A stretch of DNA of 64,000 nt from Pedobacter cryoconitis (GTDB lineage: Bacteria > Bacteroidota > Bacteroidia > Sphingobacteriales > Sphingobacteriaceae): contig NZ_QLLR01000024.1 in NCBI RefSeq assembly GCF_003259615.1, positions 1 to 64,000 of the forward strand, written 5' to 3'. Under the pieces are notes generated by a model. The model was not told the DNA's origin. It searched no databases and saw only the letters and a program-made list of their open reading frames with translations. A program made the translations under genes and the position numbers. This document shows positions 33,278 through 42,946 of this stretch, piece after piece (position 1 is the first letter of the stretch; each line of letters begins with the position of its first letter).

Positions 33278-33383
33278 GGTATCAGAGCGTATCGTTTATG
33301 CCGTACCTGGTATTGAATATCTTCTCCTATGCCCTGTATATCAGCCACAAACCCTTATTTACCCTACGGTATTGAAGCGTATC
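33278..33383. promoter_or_regulatory. Three spaced repeats upstream of susC
   Basis: GGTATCAGAGCGTATC (33278-33293) and GGTATTGAAGCGTATC (33368-33383) share 14 of 16 bases. A shorter copy GGTATTGAATATC lies at 33309-33321. The last full copy sits about 43 bases before the TATATTTG element, an activator-like position. These are the best candidate sites for a regulator of the locus. Confidence 0.55.
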
Positions 33384-33425
33384 AAATACTCCATAATTAA
33401 CTGTTCATCAGCTATTTATAAAAAA

Positions 33426-33433
33426 TATATTTG
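33426..33433 (+). promoter_or_regulatory. -7 element of the susC operon (TATATTTG)
   Basis: Exact TAnnTTTG match, 72 bases before susC. No TTTG stands at the -33 position, as expected of a promoter needing an activator. Confidence 0.6.
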
Positions 33434-33505
33434 TTTAATATGTTGATTTTAACAGATATTAGCCCTTAACTTTAACAATCAAATACAAACCTAAATAAGC
33501 AAATC

Positions 33506-36500
33506 ATGACTAAAAATTTTACTCTTTTAATCATTTGTCTTTTATGCGGGATCTCTGTAGCCATAGCACAGAACATCAACATAAAAGGTGAAGTCAAAGA
33601 TCATCAGGGTCTGCCTTTACCGGGAGTCTCGGTTAAAGTCGATGGAACCAGCAACGGGGTGATGACTAATAAAGACGGTATTTACACGCTGTCTGCTCCA
33701 GGAAACGGAACACTTACTTTTTCATTTATAGGCTATAAAACGATTTCGGAGGCTATTAATAACAGAACCAATATCAATACTACACTGGCTGATTCAAACC
33801 AGGAACTGAATGAAGTAGTCGTTATAGGTTATGGCTCACAGAAAAAGAAAGACATTACTTCAGCGATCTCTACCATCAGTGTGAAAGATGTAAGCGCGCG
33901 CCCAATCATCAATACCTCTGAAGTTCTTGCAGGAAAAGCTCCCGGAGTACAGGTATTCAACGCATCAGGCGCACCAGGCGGTGGTAATTTCAGCGTAAGA
34001 ATACGCGGAGCATCTTCACCAAACGGCTCTGAACCGATTTACGTTGTAGACGGAGTTGTAGTAAGAAACACAGAAAGTATAGACCCTAACAATATCGAAT
34101 CAATCAGTGTACTGAAAGATGCCTCTGCTGCCGGAATCTATGGTTCATTAGGAGCCACCAATGGTGTCGTATTAATTACTACTAAAAAGGGAACTGCAGG
34201 ACAAACCAAGGTAGAAGTTAACATGTATGCAGGTAAACAGCAAATCATTAAAAAATTGGATATGCTGAATGCCGACCAGTACAAAGACCTGATCAATGAT
34301 GAGTATACCAATAAAGGACAGAATGTACCCGCATTCCCAGCTAATTTCACTGCCAATAACAACTGGCAGGACCTGACTTACCGTTCTGCAAACCAAAGTG
34401 GAATTAATGTAGGCGTATCCGGCGGTACCGACAAAGGAACCTTCTATTTAGGATTAGGCCGCTTACAACAAGACGGAATTGTATACGGTACTAACTTTAA
34501 ACGTTATTCTACCAACCTGAGCTTAGAACAAAAGCTGAAACCATGGTTATCTGTAGGAACTAATGTTGCTTACAACAGAACCGACGGCCGTACCGTGAAT
34601 GATAACCAGTCTGCTAACAGAGGAGGAACCATACTTGGTGCACTTTACGCTCCGCCTATCCTTCCAATCTTTAATTCAAATGGTAAATACCAGGCGAACA
34701 CAGATAACGTTTCTAACCCATTGGATGATATTTACAGTAATGAGAACCATTATGTAAAAAACAACTTACTGGGAAATGCACACGCCGAAATCACTTTACC
34801 ATTTAACATTAAGTACCGTTCACAATTAGGTATTTCATTAAACAACTATAACAACGATACCTTTACCAACCCGCTAACTAACCAGGGAGCAAGCCAGGTA
34901 AATGGTATAGGAACAAATACAGCCAATGAAACTTTCCGTTATACCTGGGATAACACCTTGACCTACTCTACAGTAATCAACGGAAAACACAACATTACTG
35001 CTGTAGTTGGAACGTCAGCTATCGAAGAAAAATATACCAGCAGCTATTTATACGGTACAGGTTTTCCAGCTGGAATAAAGACCTTAAATGCTGCAAGTGC
35101 GAACAAACAGATCTCTACTTTTAAAACAGACTGGACAAGTAATTCTTACTTTGGCCGTATCAACTACGGTTATGACGATAAGTACCTGTTAACCGCGTCA
35201 TTAAGAGCTGACGGATCATCCAGAGCAGGTATTAATAACCAGTGGGGATATTTTCCGGCAGTATCCGGAGCATGGCGTATCTCTAACGAAGACTTTTTGA
35301 AAGACAATACTGTTATCAAAGACCTAAAACTAAGAGCAGGTTATGGTGAAGTAGGTAATTTGCCCCAAACACTATACAATAGCTACAGCTCACTAGACCC
35401 TTCAGCCTATTTATTTGGCGGCAACAGTGCTTCAGGTTACAGACCAGCTAATCCATTTGGTAATCCAGATCTGAAATGGGAAAGTACTAAAGGATTAAAT
35501 ATTGGTTTTGATCTGTCTGTATTAAATGACAGAGTATCATTCAGTGCTGATTACTACGATAAAAAAACAACTAACTTCATTTTCCCGGTAACTTTCCCTA
35601 CTGCAATTTCGGGTAATGCAAATACTGGTTATTATAATCTACCGGGTAATATCTCGAACAAAGGGATTGAATTTTCAGTAACAGGAAGAATACTGGCTAA
35701 AACTGATTTCTCATGGACTGCTAACTTAAACGCATCCTTTAATAAAAATTCTGTAAATGGTATGCCACAATTAGTGGACAGTAAAGGAAATAATGTAGAC
35801 CAGACCTTTCCATTCGGTGGTATAGGATTTGGTGGTAATGGAAATAACACTAATCTGTCTATTGTTAAAAATGGTTTGCCATTAGGCGCATTTTATGGTT
35901 ATCAGTATACAGGTGTTGATCCAGCTAATGGAAATGCACTGTACAGAAAAGCAGATGGAACGATCACTGCAAAACCAGAAGCAGCAGACCAGACTTACCT
36001 GGGCAGCGGACTGCCAAAAGGAGTATATGGCTTTACCAATAGTTTTAACTACAAAAGCTTAAGCCTGGACATCTTAATTGATGCAGTTACCGGAAATAAA
36101 GTTTACAATGCGACAAGAGTAGAAACTGAATCTATGTCTTCTACAGCTAATGCAAGTGCAGCAGTATTAGATCGCTGGAGAAAACCAGGTGATATTACTG
36201 ATATTCCAGGTGCATTTTTTGGTGGTATAAACGCTGCGGGTACAACCAATACGCTTCCATCATCACGCTTTGTGGAGAATGGTTCATTTGTCCGTTTGAA
36301 ATCAATCACGTTAAGCTACAGGATTAAAAACAGCTTGTTTGATAAACAAGGTATACAGCTGACTGTGTATGCTACAGCTCAGAACCTATGGACCATTACC
36401 AAATACAAAGGCTATTACCCTGAGGTCAATACCTTTAGTTCAAGCTCTCAGCAAGATGGTAAACTTGGTGCACCAAGCTCTACTGCTGTGGGTATAGATT

Positions 36501-36556
36501 ACGGTACTTACCCGCAAACAAAAACATACACAGCAGGTCTGAATCTATCTTTTTAA
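33506..36556 (+). CDS. SusC/RagA-family TonB-linked outer-membrane transporter
   Basis: 1016 aa. Signal peptide to VAIAQ, CarboxypepD_reg domain (~25-100, GEVKDHQGLPLPGVSV), the SusC TonB-box motif LNEVVVIGYGSQKKKD (~108-123), plug with IRGASSPNGSEPIYVVDG, and a barrel ending in Phe. No STN (FecR-interacting) domain is present, so it is not controlled by an anti-sigma/ECF pair in the usual way. It imports oligosaccharides captured by the SusD lipoprotein encoded 22 bases downstream. It is the first gene of the utilisation locus. Confidence 0.95.
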   Translation: MTKNFTLLIICLLCGISVAIAQNINIKGEVKDHQGLPLPGVSVKVDGTSNGVMTNKDGIYTLSAPGNGTLTFSFIGYKTISEAINNRTNINTTLADSNQELNEVVVIGYGSQKKKDITSAISTISVKDVSARPIINTSEVLAGKAPGVQVFNASGAPGGGNFSVRIRGASSPNGSEPIYVVDGVVVRNTESIDPNNIESISVLKDASAAGIYGSLGATNGVVLITTKKGTAGQTKVEVNMYAGKQQIIKKLDMLNADQYKDLINDEYTNKGQNVPAFPANFTANNNWQDLTYRSANQSGINVGVSGGTDKGTFYLGLGRLQQDGIVYGTNFKRYSTNLSLEQKLKPWLSVGTNVAYNRTDGRTVNDNQSANRGGTILGALYAPPILPIFNSNGKYQANTDNVSNPLDDIYSNENHYVKNNLLGNAHAEITLPFNIKYRSQLGISLNNYNNDTFTNPLTNQGASQVNGIGTNTANETFRYTWDNTLTYSTVINGKHNITAVVGTSAIEEKYTSSYLYGTGFPAGIKTLNAASANKQISTFKTDWTSNSYFGRINYGYDDKYLLTASLRADGSSRAGINNQWGYFPAVSGAWRISNEDFLKDNTVIKDLKLRAGYGEVGNLPQTLYNSYSSLDPSAYLFGGNSASGYRPANPFGNPDLKWESTKGLNIGFDLSVLNDRVSFSADYYDKKTTNFIFPVTFPTAISGNANTGYYNLPGNISNKGIEFSVTGRILAKTDFSWTANLNASFNKNSVNGMPQLVDSKGNNVDQTFPFGGIGFGGNGNNTNLSIVKNGLPLGAFYGYQYTGVDPANGNALYRKADGTITAKPEAADQTYLGSGLPKGVYGFTNSFNYKSLSLDILIDAVTGNKVYNATRVETESMSSTANASAAVLDRWRKPGDITDIPGAFFGGINAAGTTNTLPSSRFVENGSFVRLKSITLSYRIKNSLFDKQGIQLTVYATAQNLWTITKYKGYYPEVNTFSSSSQQDGKLGAPSSTAVGIDYGTYPQTKTYTAGLNLSF

Positions 36557-36577
36557 TCCTATCCTAAATTTTAAGAA

Positions 36578-38053
36578 ATGAACAACTATCATAAAATATT
36601 AACCATTGCAATGTGCGGCTCAATTGGCCTGCTCTGCTCTTGTAAAAAAAGCTTTTTAGACAAACAACCAATCTCACAAGGTACTGCCGGAACCTATTAT
36701 AAAACTGCAAGTGATGCCGAAGGTGGCCTTGTAGGCGTTTATCAGCAAGCCTTTTTAACCAATCAATACTGGGTTTGGGATTATATTACCAATGGTGATG
36801 CCCGTGCAGACAACTGTTACGCAGGTGGTGATAACCCTGACAACTTTGCAATTGATAACTTCCAGCTTACTCCACAAAACGGAAACGCGACCCGTAACTG
36901 GCAGAATTTATATCAGGACATCTATGCAGCGAATATAGTACTGGATTATGTCCCTAAAATTGCAGCAGAACAATTTGCAAATAACAGACAACAGGAGATT
37001 CTGGGTGAAGCTAAATTTATAAGAGCACTGGATTACTTCCAATTGGTAACTACCTACAATGATGTACCGCTGATTTTGTCAACTGTTGATTTTCCTGCTA
37101 AACCCAGCAGAAACGCAGCAACAGAAGTATATGCACAAATAGAGAAAGACCTGATAGACGCAGAAACAGCCTTACCACTTACCGCAGCTTCAGTTGGTCA
37201 TGCCACTAAAGGATCAGCACAAGCACTATTGGCTAAAGTATATGCACAAGAAGGAAAATATCAGCAGAGTCTGGACTATAGCAATAAAGTAATCAACTCA
37301 GGAAAATACGCATTGGTCCCTAACTTTGCTACTTTGTTTGATGGCACCAAGAATACCTCTGAATCTATATTTGAAATTCAGCACTCCTCTGCAAGTGGTT
37401 TTACCAGTTACAATGTTTCTTTATTCTTACCTGCAAAATTTGGCACTTACTCTTTCAATAAATTCAACCTTCCAACAAATGACCTGGTCAACCTGTATAA
37501 ATCTCAAAACGATAATATCCGTTTGAGCTCCTCAGTTTACCTGGCAACCGTTGGTACAGATGGTCTGGCTGCCGGAGATCCGATCCCAACACCTTATACT
37601 GCTGCCTATGGCACAATTCCATTCCTTTATAAATGGAAAACCAATATTTCACAATATGGAGGTGGTACAGACAACACTATTCTGCTGCGTTTAGCAGATA
37701 TTATCCTGCTAAAAGCTGAAGCACTGAACCAATTAGGTCAAACAGGAGCAGCAATTCCTTTAGTGAACCAGATCAGGGCCAGAGTTTCACTTGCACCAAT
37801 TACAGCAACTTCAAAAGATGATGTCGCATTGGCTATCCTGAATGAAAGAAGAATGGAATTAGCATTTGAAGGTAACCGCTGGAATGACCTTTTAAGATTC
37901 GGTAAACAATACACAATTGACCTGATGAACAAACAAACCGGTCCTGATGGAAAACCATTGAATTACAATGTAAGTCAGACTAAATTATTATTCCCGGTTC
38001 CATTTAATGAAATACAATTAGATGGGAATCTGACTCAGAACCCAGGTTACTAA
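36578..38053 (+). CDS. SusD/RagB-family nutrient-binding outer-membrane lipoprotein
   Basis: 491 aa, lipobox with Cys about residue 22 (LLCSCKKSFLD). The N-terminal SusD-like part (FLDKQPISQGTAGTYYKT, NLYQDIYAANIVLD) contains tetratricopeptide-like helices (LGEAKFIRALDYFQLV), and the C-terminal RagB/SusD part ends with AILNERRMELAFEGNRWNDL. It caps the SusC barrel and binds glycan at the cell surface. It directly follows susC and is followed by an intrinsic terminator. Confidence 0.95.
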   Translation: MNNYHKILTIAMCGSIGLLCSCKKSFLDKQPISQGTAGTYYKTASDAEGGLVGVYQQAFLTNQYWVWDYITNGDARADNCYAGGDNPDNFAIDNFQLTPQNGNATRNWQNLYQDIYAANIVLDYVPKIAAEQFANNRQQEILGEAKFIRALDYFQLVTTYNDVPLILSTVDFPAKPSRNAATEVYAQIEKDLIDAETALPLTAASVGHATKGSAQALLAKVYAQEGKYQQSLDYSNKVINSGKYALVPNFATLFDGTKNTSESIFEIQHSSASGFTSYNVSLFLPAKFGTYSFNKFNLPTNDLVNLYKSQNDNIRLSSSVYLATVGTDGLAAGDPIPTPYTAAYGTIPFLYKWKTNISQYGGGTDNTILLRLADIILLKAEALNQLGQTGAAIPLVNQIRARVSLAPITATSKDDVALAILNERRMELAFEGNRWNDLLRFGKQYTIDLMNKQTGPDGKPLNYNVSQTKLLFPVPFNEIQLDGNLTQNPGY

Positions 38054-38073
38054 CAAAATTTAATATAGATCCC

Positions 38074-38104
38074 GAAGGCAGCTCAGGCTGCCTTCAATTT
38101 TTTA
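38074..38104 (+). terminator. Intrinsic terminator inside the glycan locus
   Basis: GAAGGCAGC (38074-38082) and GCTGCCTTC (38087-38095) form a 9-bp GC-rich stem with loop TCAG, followed by AATTTTTT. No promoter is visible between it and the GH3 gene (38125), so the enzymes probably depend on read-through. Confidence 0.9.
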
Positions 38105-38124
38105 AGCCCAAATAAACAATTAAG

Positions 38125-40425
38125 ATGTATTTAAGAAAACCCCTCTCAGTTCTTTTGTTAATGCTCTCTTACGGAATAGTCGATGCACAAACAAAGAATA
38201 ATGCGAAAGTAGAAAGCCTGCTTCAGAAAATGACCCTGGAAGAAAAGGTAGGTCAGATGGCACAGATCACGCTCGACGTTATCGGAACCGGTAAAGATCG
38301 TTTTACCAGTGATGAACCGTTTGCACTGGATCAAAAAGCAATGGAAAAAGCACTGATTCAGTATAAACTGGGCTCAGTATTAAATACATCAAACAACAGG
38401 GCAAGAACACCTAAAGTCTGGTATGAAATTATCAGTAAGATCCAGCAAACTGCCATGAAAGGAACCAAAAATGGTATTCCTGTGATCTATGGTATTGATG
38501 CTATTCACGGTGAAACTTATACCGCAGGTGCAACCATGTTCCCGCAGCAAATCGGACAAGCAGCAACTTTCAACAGAAGCCTTGTTCGCAGAGGAGCTGA
38601 GATTACTGCTTATGAAACCCGTGCAAGCTCTATTCCATGGGCATTTTCTCCTTTATTGGATTTAGGTGCTGATCCCCGCTTCCCTCGTCAATGGGAAAGT
38701 TTCGGAGAAGATCCTTATTTAGTAAGCGAAATGGGTGTTCAGGCTGTAAAAGGTCTGGAAGGAGACAACAATGATGTCTCTAATCCATACCGTGTAGCCT
38801 CTTCCATTAAACACTTTTTAGGTTACCAAGTACCAATTTCAGGTAAAGACAGAACCCCTGCCTATATTTCTGACCAGGCCTTAAGAGAATATCACTTACC
38901 ATCTTTCAGAGCAGCTATTCAGGCAGGTGCGAAAACTATCATGATTAACTCAGGAATTATTAATGGTGTTCCGGTTCATGCTAACTATAACCTGATCACT
39001 AAATTGTTAAAAGAAGAATTAGGTTTCAAAGGACTGGCGGTTACAGATTGGGGTGATATTGAAAACCTTTACAAAAGAGATCACGTAGCAAAAGATAATA
39101 AGGATGCCGTAAGGATTGCTATTAATGCAGGTATTGACATGTCAATGGTTGCTTATAACTATGAGCCTTTTTGTGATGATTTGATTGCTTTAGTTAAAGA
39201 AGGTAAAGTAAAAGAAAGCCGTATCGATGATGCAGTAAGAAGAATCTTACAGGTAAAATTTGATTTAGATCTTTTCAACAAGCCAACAACCAACCCTAAA
39301 GACTATCCTAAGTTTGGCAGTAAAGAATTTGAGCTGGCTTCTTACCAAGCAGCAGCAGAATCTATTACCTTGTTAAAAAATACAGATCAGGCTTTACCAT
39401 TGAACAAAGGAGTGAAAATTTTGGTTACTGGCCCTAACGCAAATTCAATGAGAACTTTGAATGGTGCATGGACTTACTCATGGCAGGGAGAAAAAGTAGA
39501 AGAATTCGCCGCAAAATATAATACGATCCTGAAAGCTTTAGAAAATAAAGCCGGCAAGCAAAACGTGACCTATGTACCGGGTGTGAGCTATAAAATGGAT
39601 GGCAAATACTTTGAAGAATATGCAGATCAGTTAGACGCAGCAATTGCCGCAGCTAAAGATGTGGATGTAGTTGTTTTATGTTTAGGAGAGAACTCTTACA
39701 CAGAAACCCCAGGTAACTTAAGTGACCTTTATCTTTCAGATCTTCAGACAGAGCTTGCGCAAAAACTTGCGGCTACAGGTAAAAAGATCATTTTAGTATT
39801 GAATGAAGGCCGCCCGAGAGTGATCTCTAAATTTGAGAAAAAAATGAGTGCAGTCGTACAGAGTTACCTGCCTGGTAATTTTGGTGGCGATGCCATTGCT
39901 GACGTACTATTAGGTACAGTAAACCCATCAGGTAAATTACCTTACACTTACCCGCAATATCCAAATGCCTTGTTTACTTATTACCATAAACCATCTGAAG
40001 CACGTTCTACTACAGAAGGTGTTTATAACTACGATGCAGATTATAACCCGCAGTACGTTTTCGGATTTGGTTTAAGTTATACCACGTTCAAATACAGTCC
40101 AATTAAATTAAGTACAGCTGCTTTGAAAAAAGGAGAAACTTTAACCGTTTCTGTAGAGGTAACCAATACTGGTAAAGTTGCAGGTAAGGAAAGTGTGTTG
40201 TTATTTACCTCAGACCTGGTAGCTACTTTAGTTAGCCCTGACGTGAAACGTTTAAGAGGGTTTGATAAAATAGAATTAAAAGCCGGTGAAACTAAAACAG
40301 TAACTTTTAAGATTACTGCAGATGATCTAGGCTTTATTAATCCAGAAGGCCAGAAAGTAACTGAAGACGGAGACTTTACCGTACAAATTGCTGATCAGAA
40401 AATCAATTTCACTTACAATCAATAA
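38125..40425 (+). CDS. bglX: Glycoside hydrolase family 3 beta-glucosidase (BglX-like)
   Basis: 766 aa, exported (signal peptide to VDAQ). GH3 N-terminal barrel with KVGQMAQITLD, IPVIYGIDAIHG, FSPLLDLGADPRFPRQWE, SSIKHFLGYQ and the nucleophile Asp 308 in LAVTDWGD. A C-terminal alpha/beta sandwich and a fibronectin-III-like domain (~660-766) follow. It should release glucose from the ends of short beta-glucans in the periplasm. Its stop overlaps the GH30 start by one base, giving translational coupling. Confidence 0.94.
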   Translation: MYLRKPLSVLLLMLSYGIVDAQTKNNAKVESLLQKMTLEEKVGQMAQITLDVIGTGKDRFTSDEPFALDQKAMEKALIQYKLGSVLNTSNNRARTPKVWYEIISKIQQTAMKGTKNGIPVIYGIDAIHGETYTAGATMFPQQIGQAATFNRSLVRRGAEITAYETRASSIPWAFSPLLDLGADPRFPRQWESFGEDPYLVSEMGVQAVKGLEGDNNDVSNPYRVASSIKHFLGYQVPISGKDRTPAYISDQALREYHLPSFRAAIQAGAKTIMINSGIINGVPVHANYNLITKLLKEELGFKGLAVTDWGDIENLYKRDHVAKDNKDAVRIAINAGIDMSMVAYNYEPFCDDLIALVKEGKVKESRIDDAVRRILQVKFDLDLFNKPTTNPKDYPKFGSKEFELASYQAAAESITLLKNTDQALPLNKGVKILVTGPNANSMRTLNGAWTYSWQGEKVEEFAAKYNTILKALENKAGKQNVTYVPGVSYKMDGKYFEEYADQLDAAIAAAKDVDVVVLCLGENSYTETPGNLSDLYLSDLQTELAQKLAATGKKIILVLNEGRPRVISKFEKKMSAVVQSYLPGNFGGDAIADVLLGTVNPSGKLPYTYPQYPNALFTYYHKPSEARSTTEGVYNYDADYNPQYVFGFGLSYTTFKYSPIKLSTAALKKGETLTVSVEVTNTGKVAGKESVLLFTSDLVATLVSPDVKRLRGFDKIELKAGETKTVTFKITADDLGFINPEGQKVTEDGDFTVQIADQKINFTYNQ

Positions 40426-41846
40426 TGATGAAGAAGAATATCCTATTTGCTTTTGCGATTGCGCTATCAGCGTGTTCAGCAAAAAGAACAGCAACAGATC
40501 CTAACCGGTCTGCTGCTGCTAACAGTGAAGTTAAATACTGGCTCACTACAGGTGATCAATCAGCCTTATTACAAGAACAGTCAACGACTTTAAAATTTGG
40601 TACCGCTCAATCTGCCAATCCTGTAATTAGTGTTGATGAAACACAAAAATTTCAAACTATTGATGGTTTTGGTTACACTTTAACCGGCGGCAGTGCCAGC
40701 TTAATCAATGCGTTGGATGAAAAGACTAAAGATGCCTTATTGCAGGAACTGTTCTCTACAAAGAAAAACAGTATCGGCGTAAGTTACCTGAGGATCAGTA
40801 TCGGCGCTTCAGATCTGAGTGCAGATAACTTTACTTACAATGAATTACCTGCCGGACAGACTGATATTAATCAGGATAAGTTCTCTATGGCTAAAGAAAT
40901 GACAGATTTAGTACCTATCCTGAAAAAGATCCTGGCTATTAACCCTGACCTAAAAATCTTAGGTTCTCCATGGACTGCTCCTACCTGGATGAAAACGAAC
41001 CATAGCTTTAAAGGCGGAAGTCTGAAACCAGAATACTACGAATCTTATTCAAAATACCTGGTGAAATATATTCATGCGATGAAAGCTCAGGGAATTACAA
41101 TTGATGCAATCACGATTCAGAATGAGCCTTTACATCCTGGGAATGTTCCAAGTATGTATATGGAAGCAAAAGATCAGGCTATGTTCATTAAATCTGCTTT
41201 AGGCCCTGTATTTAAAGCTGCTGGTGTTAAAACAAAGATTATCATTTACGATCATAACGCAGATCGCCCGGATTATCCGATTACTATTCTGGATGACCCA
41301 GAGGCAAAACAATACGTTGATGGATCTGCTTTCCACTTATACGGCGGTCAGATCACAACATTGTCTAAAGTTCATGAAGCACATCCGGACAAAAACCTGT
41401 ACTTCACAGAACAATGGGTTGGCGGACCGGGTAAATTTGATGAGGAGCTAAAGTGGCATGTCTCTACTTTAATTATCGGAGCAACCCGTAATTGGAGCAG
41501 AAATGTTTTAGAGTGGAATTTAGCCGCTGACCCACTATATGGCCCACATACTGTAGGCGGATGTAAAAATTGCTTAGGGGCGATTACTGTAGCTCCTGAG
41601 GTTACAAAAAACGTAGCTTATTACATTATTGGCCATGCGTCGAAATTTGTAAGACCAGGATCTTACAGAATCGGTTCTAACATTACTGACAATTTAGAAA
41701 ACGTAGCCTTCAGGACTCCGGATGGAAAAACTGCACTGATCGTTGTCAATGGAAACACCGCTGAAAAAACCTTTAACATTCAATATAAAGGAAAAACAGT
41801 AAAAACTTCATTGCCAGCAGGTGCTGTTGCAACTTATGTCTGGTAG
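40425..41846 (+). CDS. Glycoside hydrolase family 30 glucanase lipoprotein
   Basis: 473 aa. Lipobox with Cys 17 (ALSAC), so it is surface or periplasmic membrane-anchored. GH30 barrel: QTIDGFGYTLTGGSA, YLRISIGASDLS, SPWTAPTWMK, acid/base Glu 234 in TIQNEPL and nucleophile Glu 329 in LYFTEQW, then a C-terminal beta sandwich. The sequence is nearer to bacterial glucosylceramidase/endo-beta-1,6-glucanases (subfamily 3-like) than to xylanases. With the GH3 it suggests beta-1,6-glucan breakdown. Subfamily is inferred. Confidence 0.9.
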   Translation: MMKKNILFAFAIALSACSAKRTATDPNRSAAANSEVKYWLTTGDQSALLQEQSTTLKFGTAQSANPVISVDETQKFQTIDGFGYTLTGGSASLINALDEKTKDALLQELFSTKKNSIGVSYLRISIGASDLSADNFTYNELPAGQTDINQDKFSMAKEMTDLVPILKKILAINPDLKILGSPWTAPTWMKTNHSFKGGSLKPEYYESYSKYLVKYIHAMKAQGITIDAITIQNEPLHPGNVPSMYMEAKDQAMFIKSALGPVFKAAGVKTKIIIYDHNADRPDYPITILDDPEAKQYVDGSAFHLYGGQITTLSKVHEAHPDKNLYFTEQWVGGPGKFDEELKWHVSTLIIGATRNWSRNVLEWNLAADPLYGPHTVGGCKNCLGAITVAPEVTKNVAYYIIGHASKFVRPGSYRIGSNITDNLENVAFRTPDGKTALIVVNGNTAEKTFNIQYKGKTVKTSLPAGAVATYVW

Positions 41847-41922
41847 TTTTATAGCATTAAAAAATTTTCTTAATCAAATAATGTACCTTTAGCGGCATAC
41901 TTATAAAGTTATAAATATTAGA

Positions 41923-42891
41923 ATGACCAAAGAAAATAAAGTTTATCACTCGGTGACTTGCAGAATATGCAAGTCACCTTTTTCAAAAGAATATAATTTC
42001 AAAGAGCAGATGTTTGGCTTCGGCGATGAATTCCGTTACCAGGAATGCTCTTCTTGCGGATGTTTGCAGATTGCAGAATTACCAGCCGATATTATCAAAT
42101 ACTATCCTCCATATTATTATTCTTTTACCCAGAAAATAGCGACGCTAAAAAAACTTCCGTTCCTGAAAAGGTTATTGGGAAATCACAGAATACAGCGCAA
42201 ATACAGCAAAGACTATAACCTTCTAAAATACCTGAAACCTATCAACGCCAAAATTGATGATAGAATTCTGGATGTAGGCTGCGGCAAAGGACAATTGATC
42301 TGTGACCTGTTTAACCAGGGCTTTAAGCAGGTAGAAGGCGTAGATAAGTTTCTCCCTCAGGAAATTGATTACGGATACGGTGTAAAAGTAATGAAAAAGG
42401 AGCTGACAGAATTACAAAGTCACACTTATGATCTGATTATGATGCACCATGTTCTAGAGCATATGGATCAGCAAAAACAAGCTTTAACAGATTGCCGTGG
42501 ATTGCTGAAAGAAGAAGGCTGTCTGCTGATCAGAATTCCTGTACTTGGAGAAGCATGGGAGCGCTACCAGGGCAACTGGGTTCAACTGGATGCACCAAGG
42601 CATTTCTTTTTACACACTTTAAAAAGCATGAGCATTCTTGCGGAAGACGCTGGCTTTGAAATCAGGCAAACCACGTATGATTCCACAGGGTTCCAGTTTT
42701 ATGCCAGTGAACTTTATGAAAAGAAAATCCCATTATTCTCTGCAGCAAACGATTATAATCTTCATCCTATAGAGAAAGAGTTTACACCAGGAGAATTAAA
42801 AGCTTTTGAACAGGAAGCTGAGAAACTCAATGCAGTGCAAAGAGGAGATTCAGCTGTTTTTTATTTATATAAAAAGCCAGCCCGCTCCTGA
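41923..42891 (+). CDS. Class I SAM-dependent methyltransferase with N-terminal zinc-ribbon
   Basis: 322 aa. Residues ~10-50 hold CRICKSPF and CSSCGCLQI, a likely zinc-binding pair. The SAM fold has ILDVGCGKGQLI (~105) and MMHHVLEHMD. Resembles Methyltransf_23 proteins linked to cell-surface sugar or lipid modification; the substrate is unknown. It follows the glycan locus by 76 bases but need not belong to it. Confidence 0.85.
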   Translation: MTKENKVYHSVTCRICKSPFSKEYNFKEQMFGFGDEFRYQECSSCGCLQIAELPADIIKYYPPYYYSFTQKIATLKKLPFLKRLLGNHRIQRKYSKDYNLLKYLKPINAKIDDRILDVGCGKGQLICDLFNQGFKQVEGVDKFLPQEIDYGYGVKVMKKELTELQSHTYDLIMMHHVLEHMDQQKQALTDCRGLLKEEGCLLIRIPVLGEAWERYQGNWVQLDAPRHFFLHTLKSMSILAEDAGFEIRQTTYDSTGFQFYASELYEKKIPLFSAANDYNLHPIEKEFTPGELKAFEQEAEKLNAVQRGDSAVFYLYKKPARS

Positions 42892-42946
42892 TTTTCTGGC
42901 CGGACTCTTGTGCTGAAAAAATGAAACCTCTCTAAAATATATTCCG

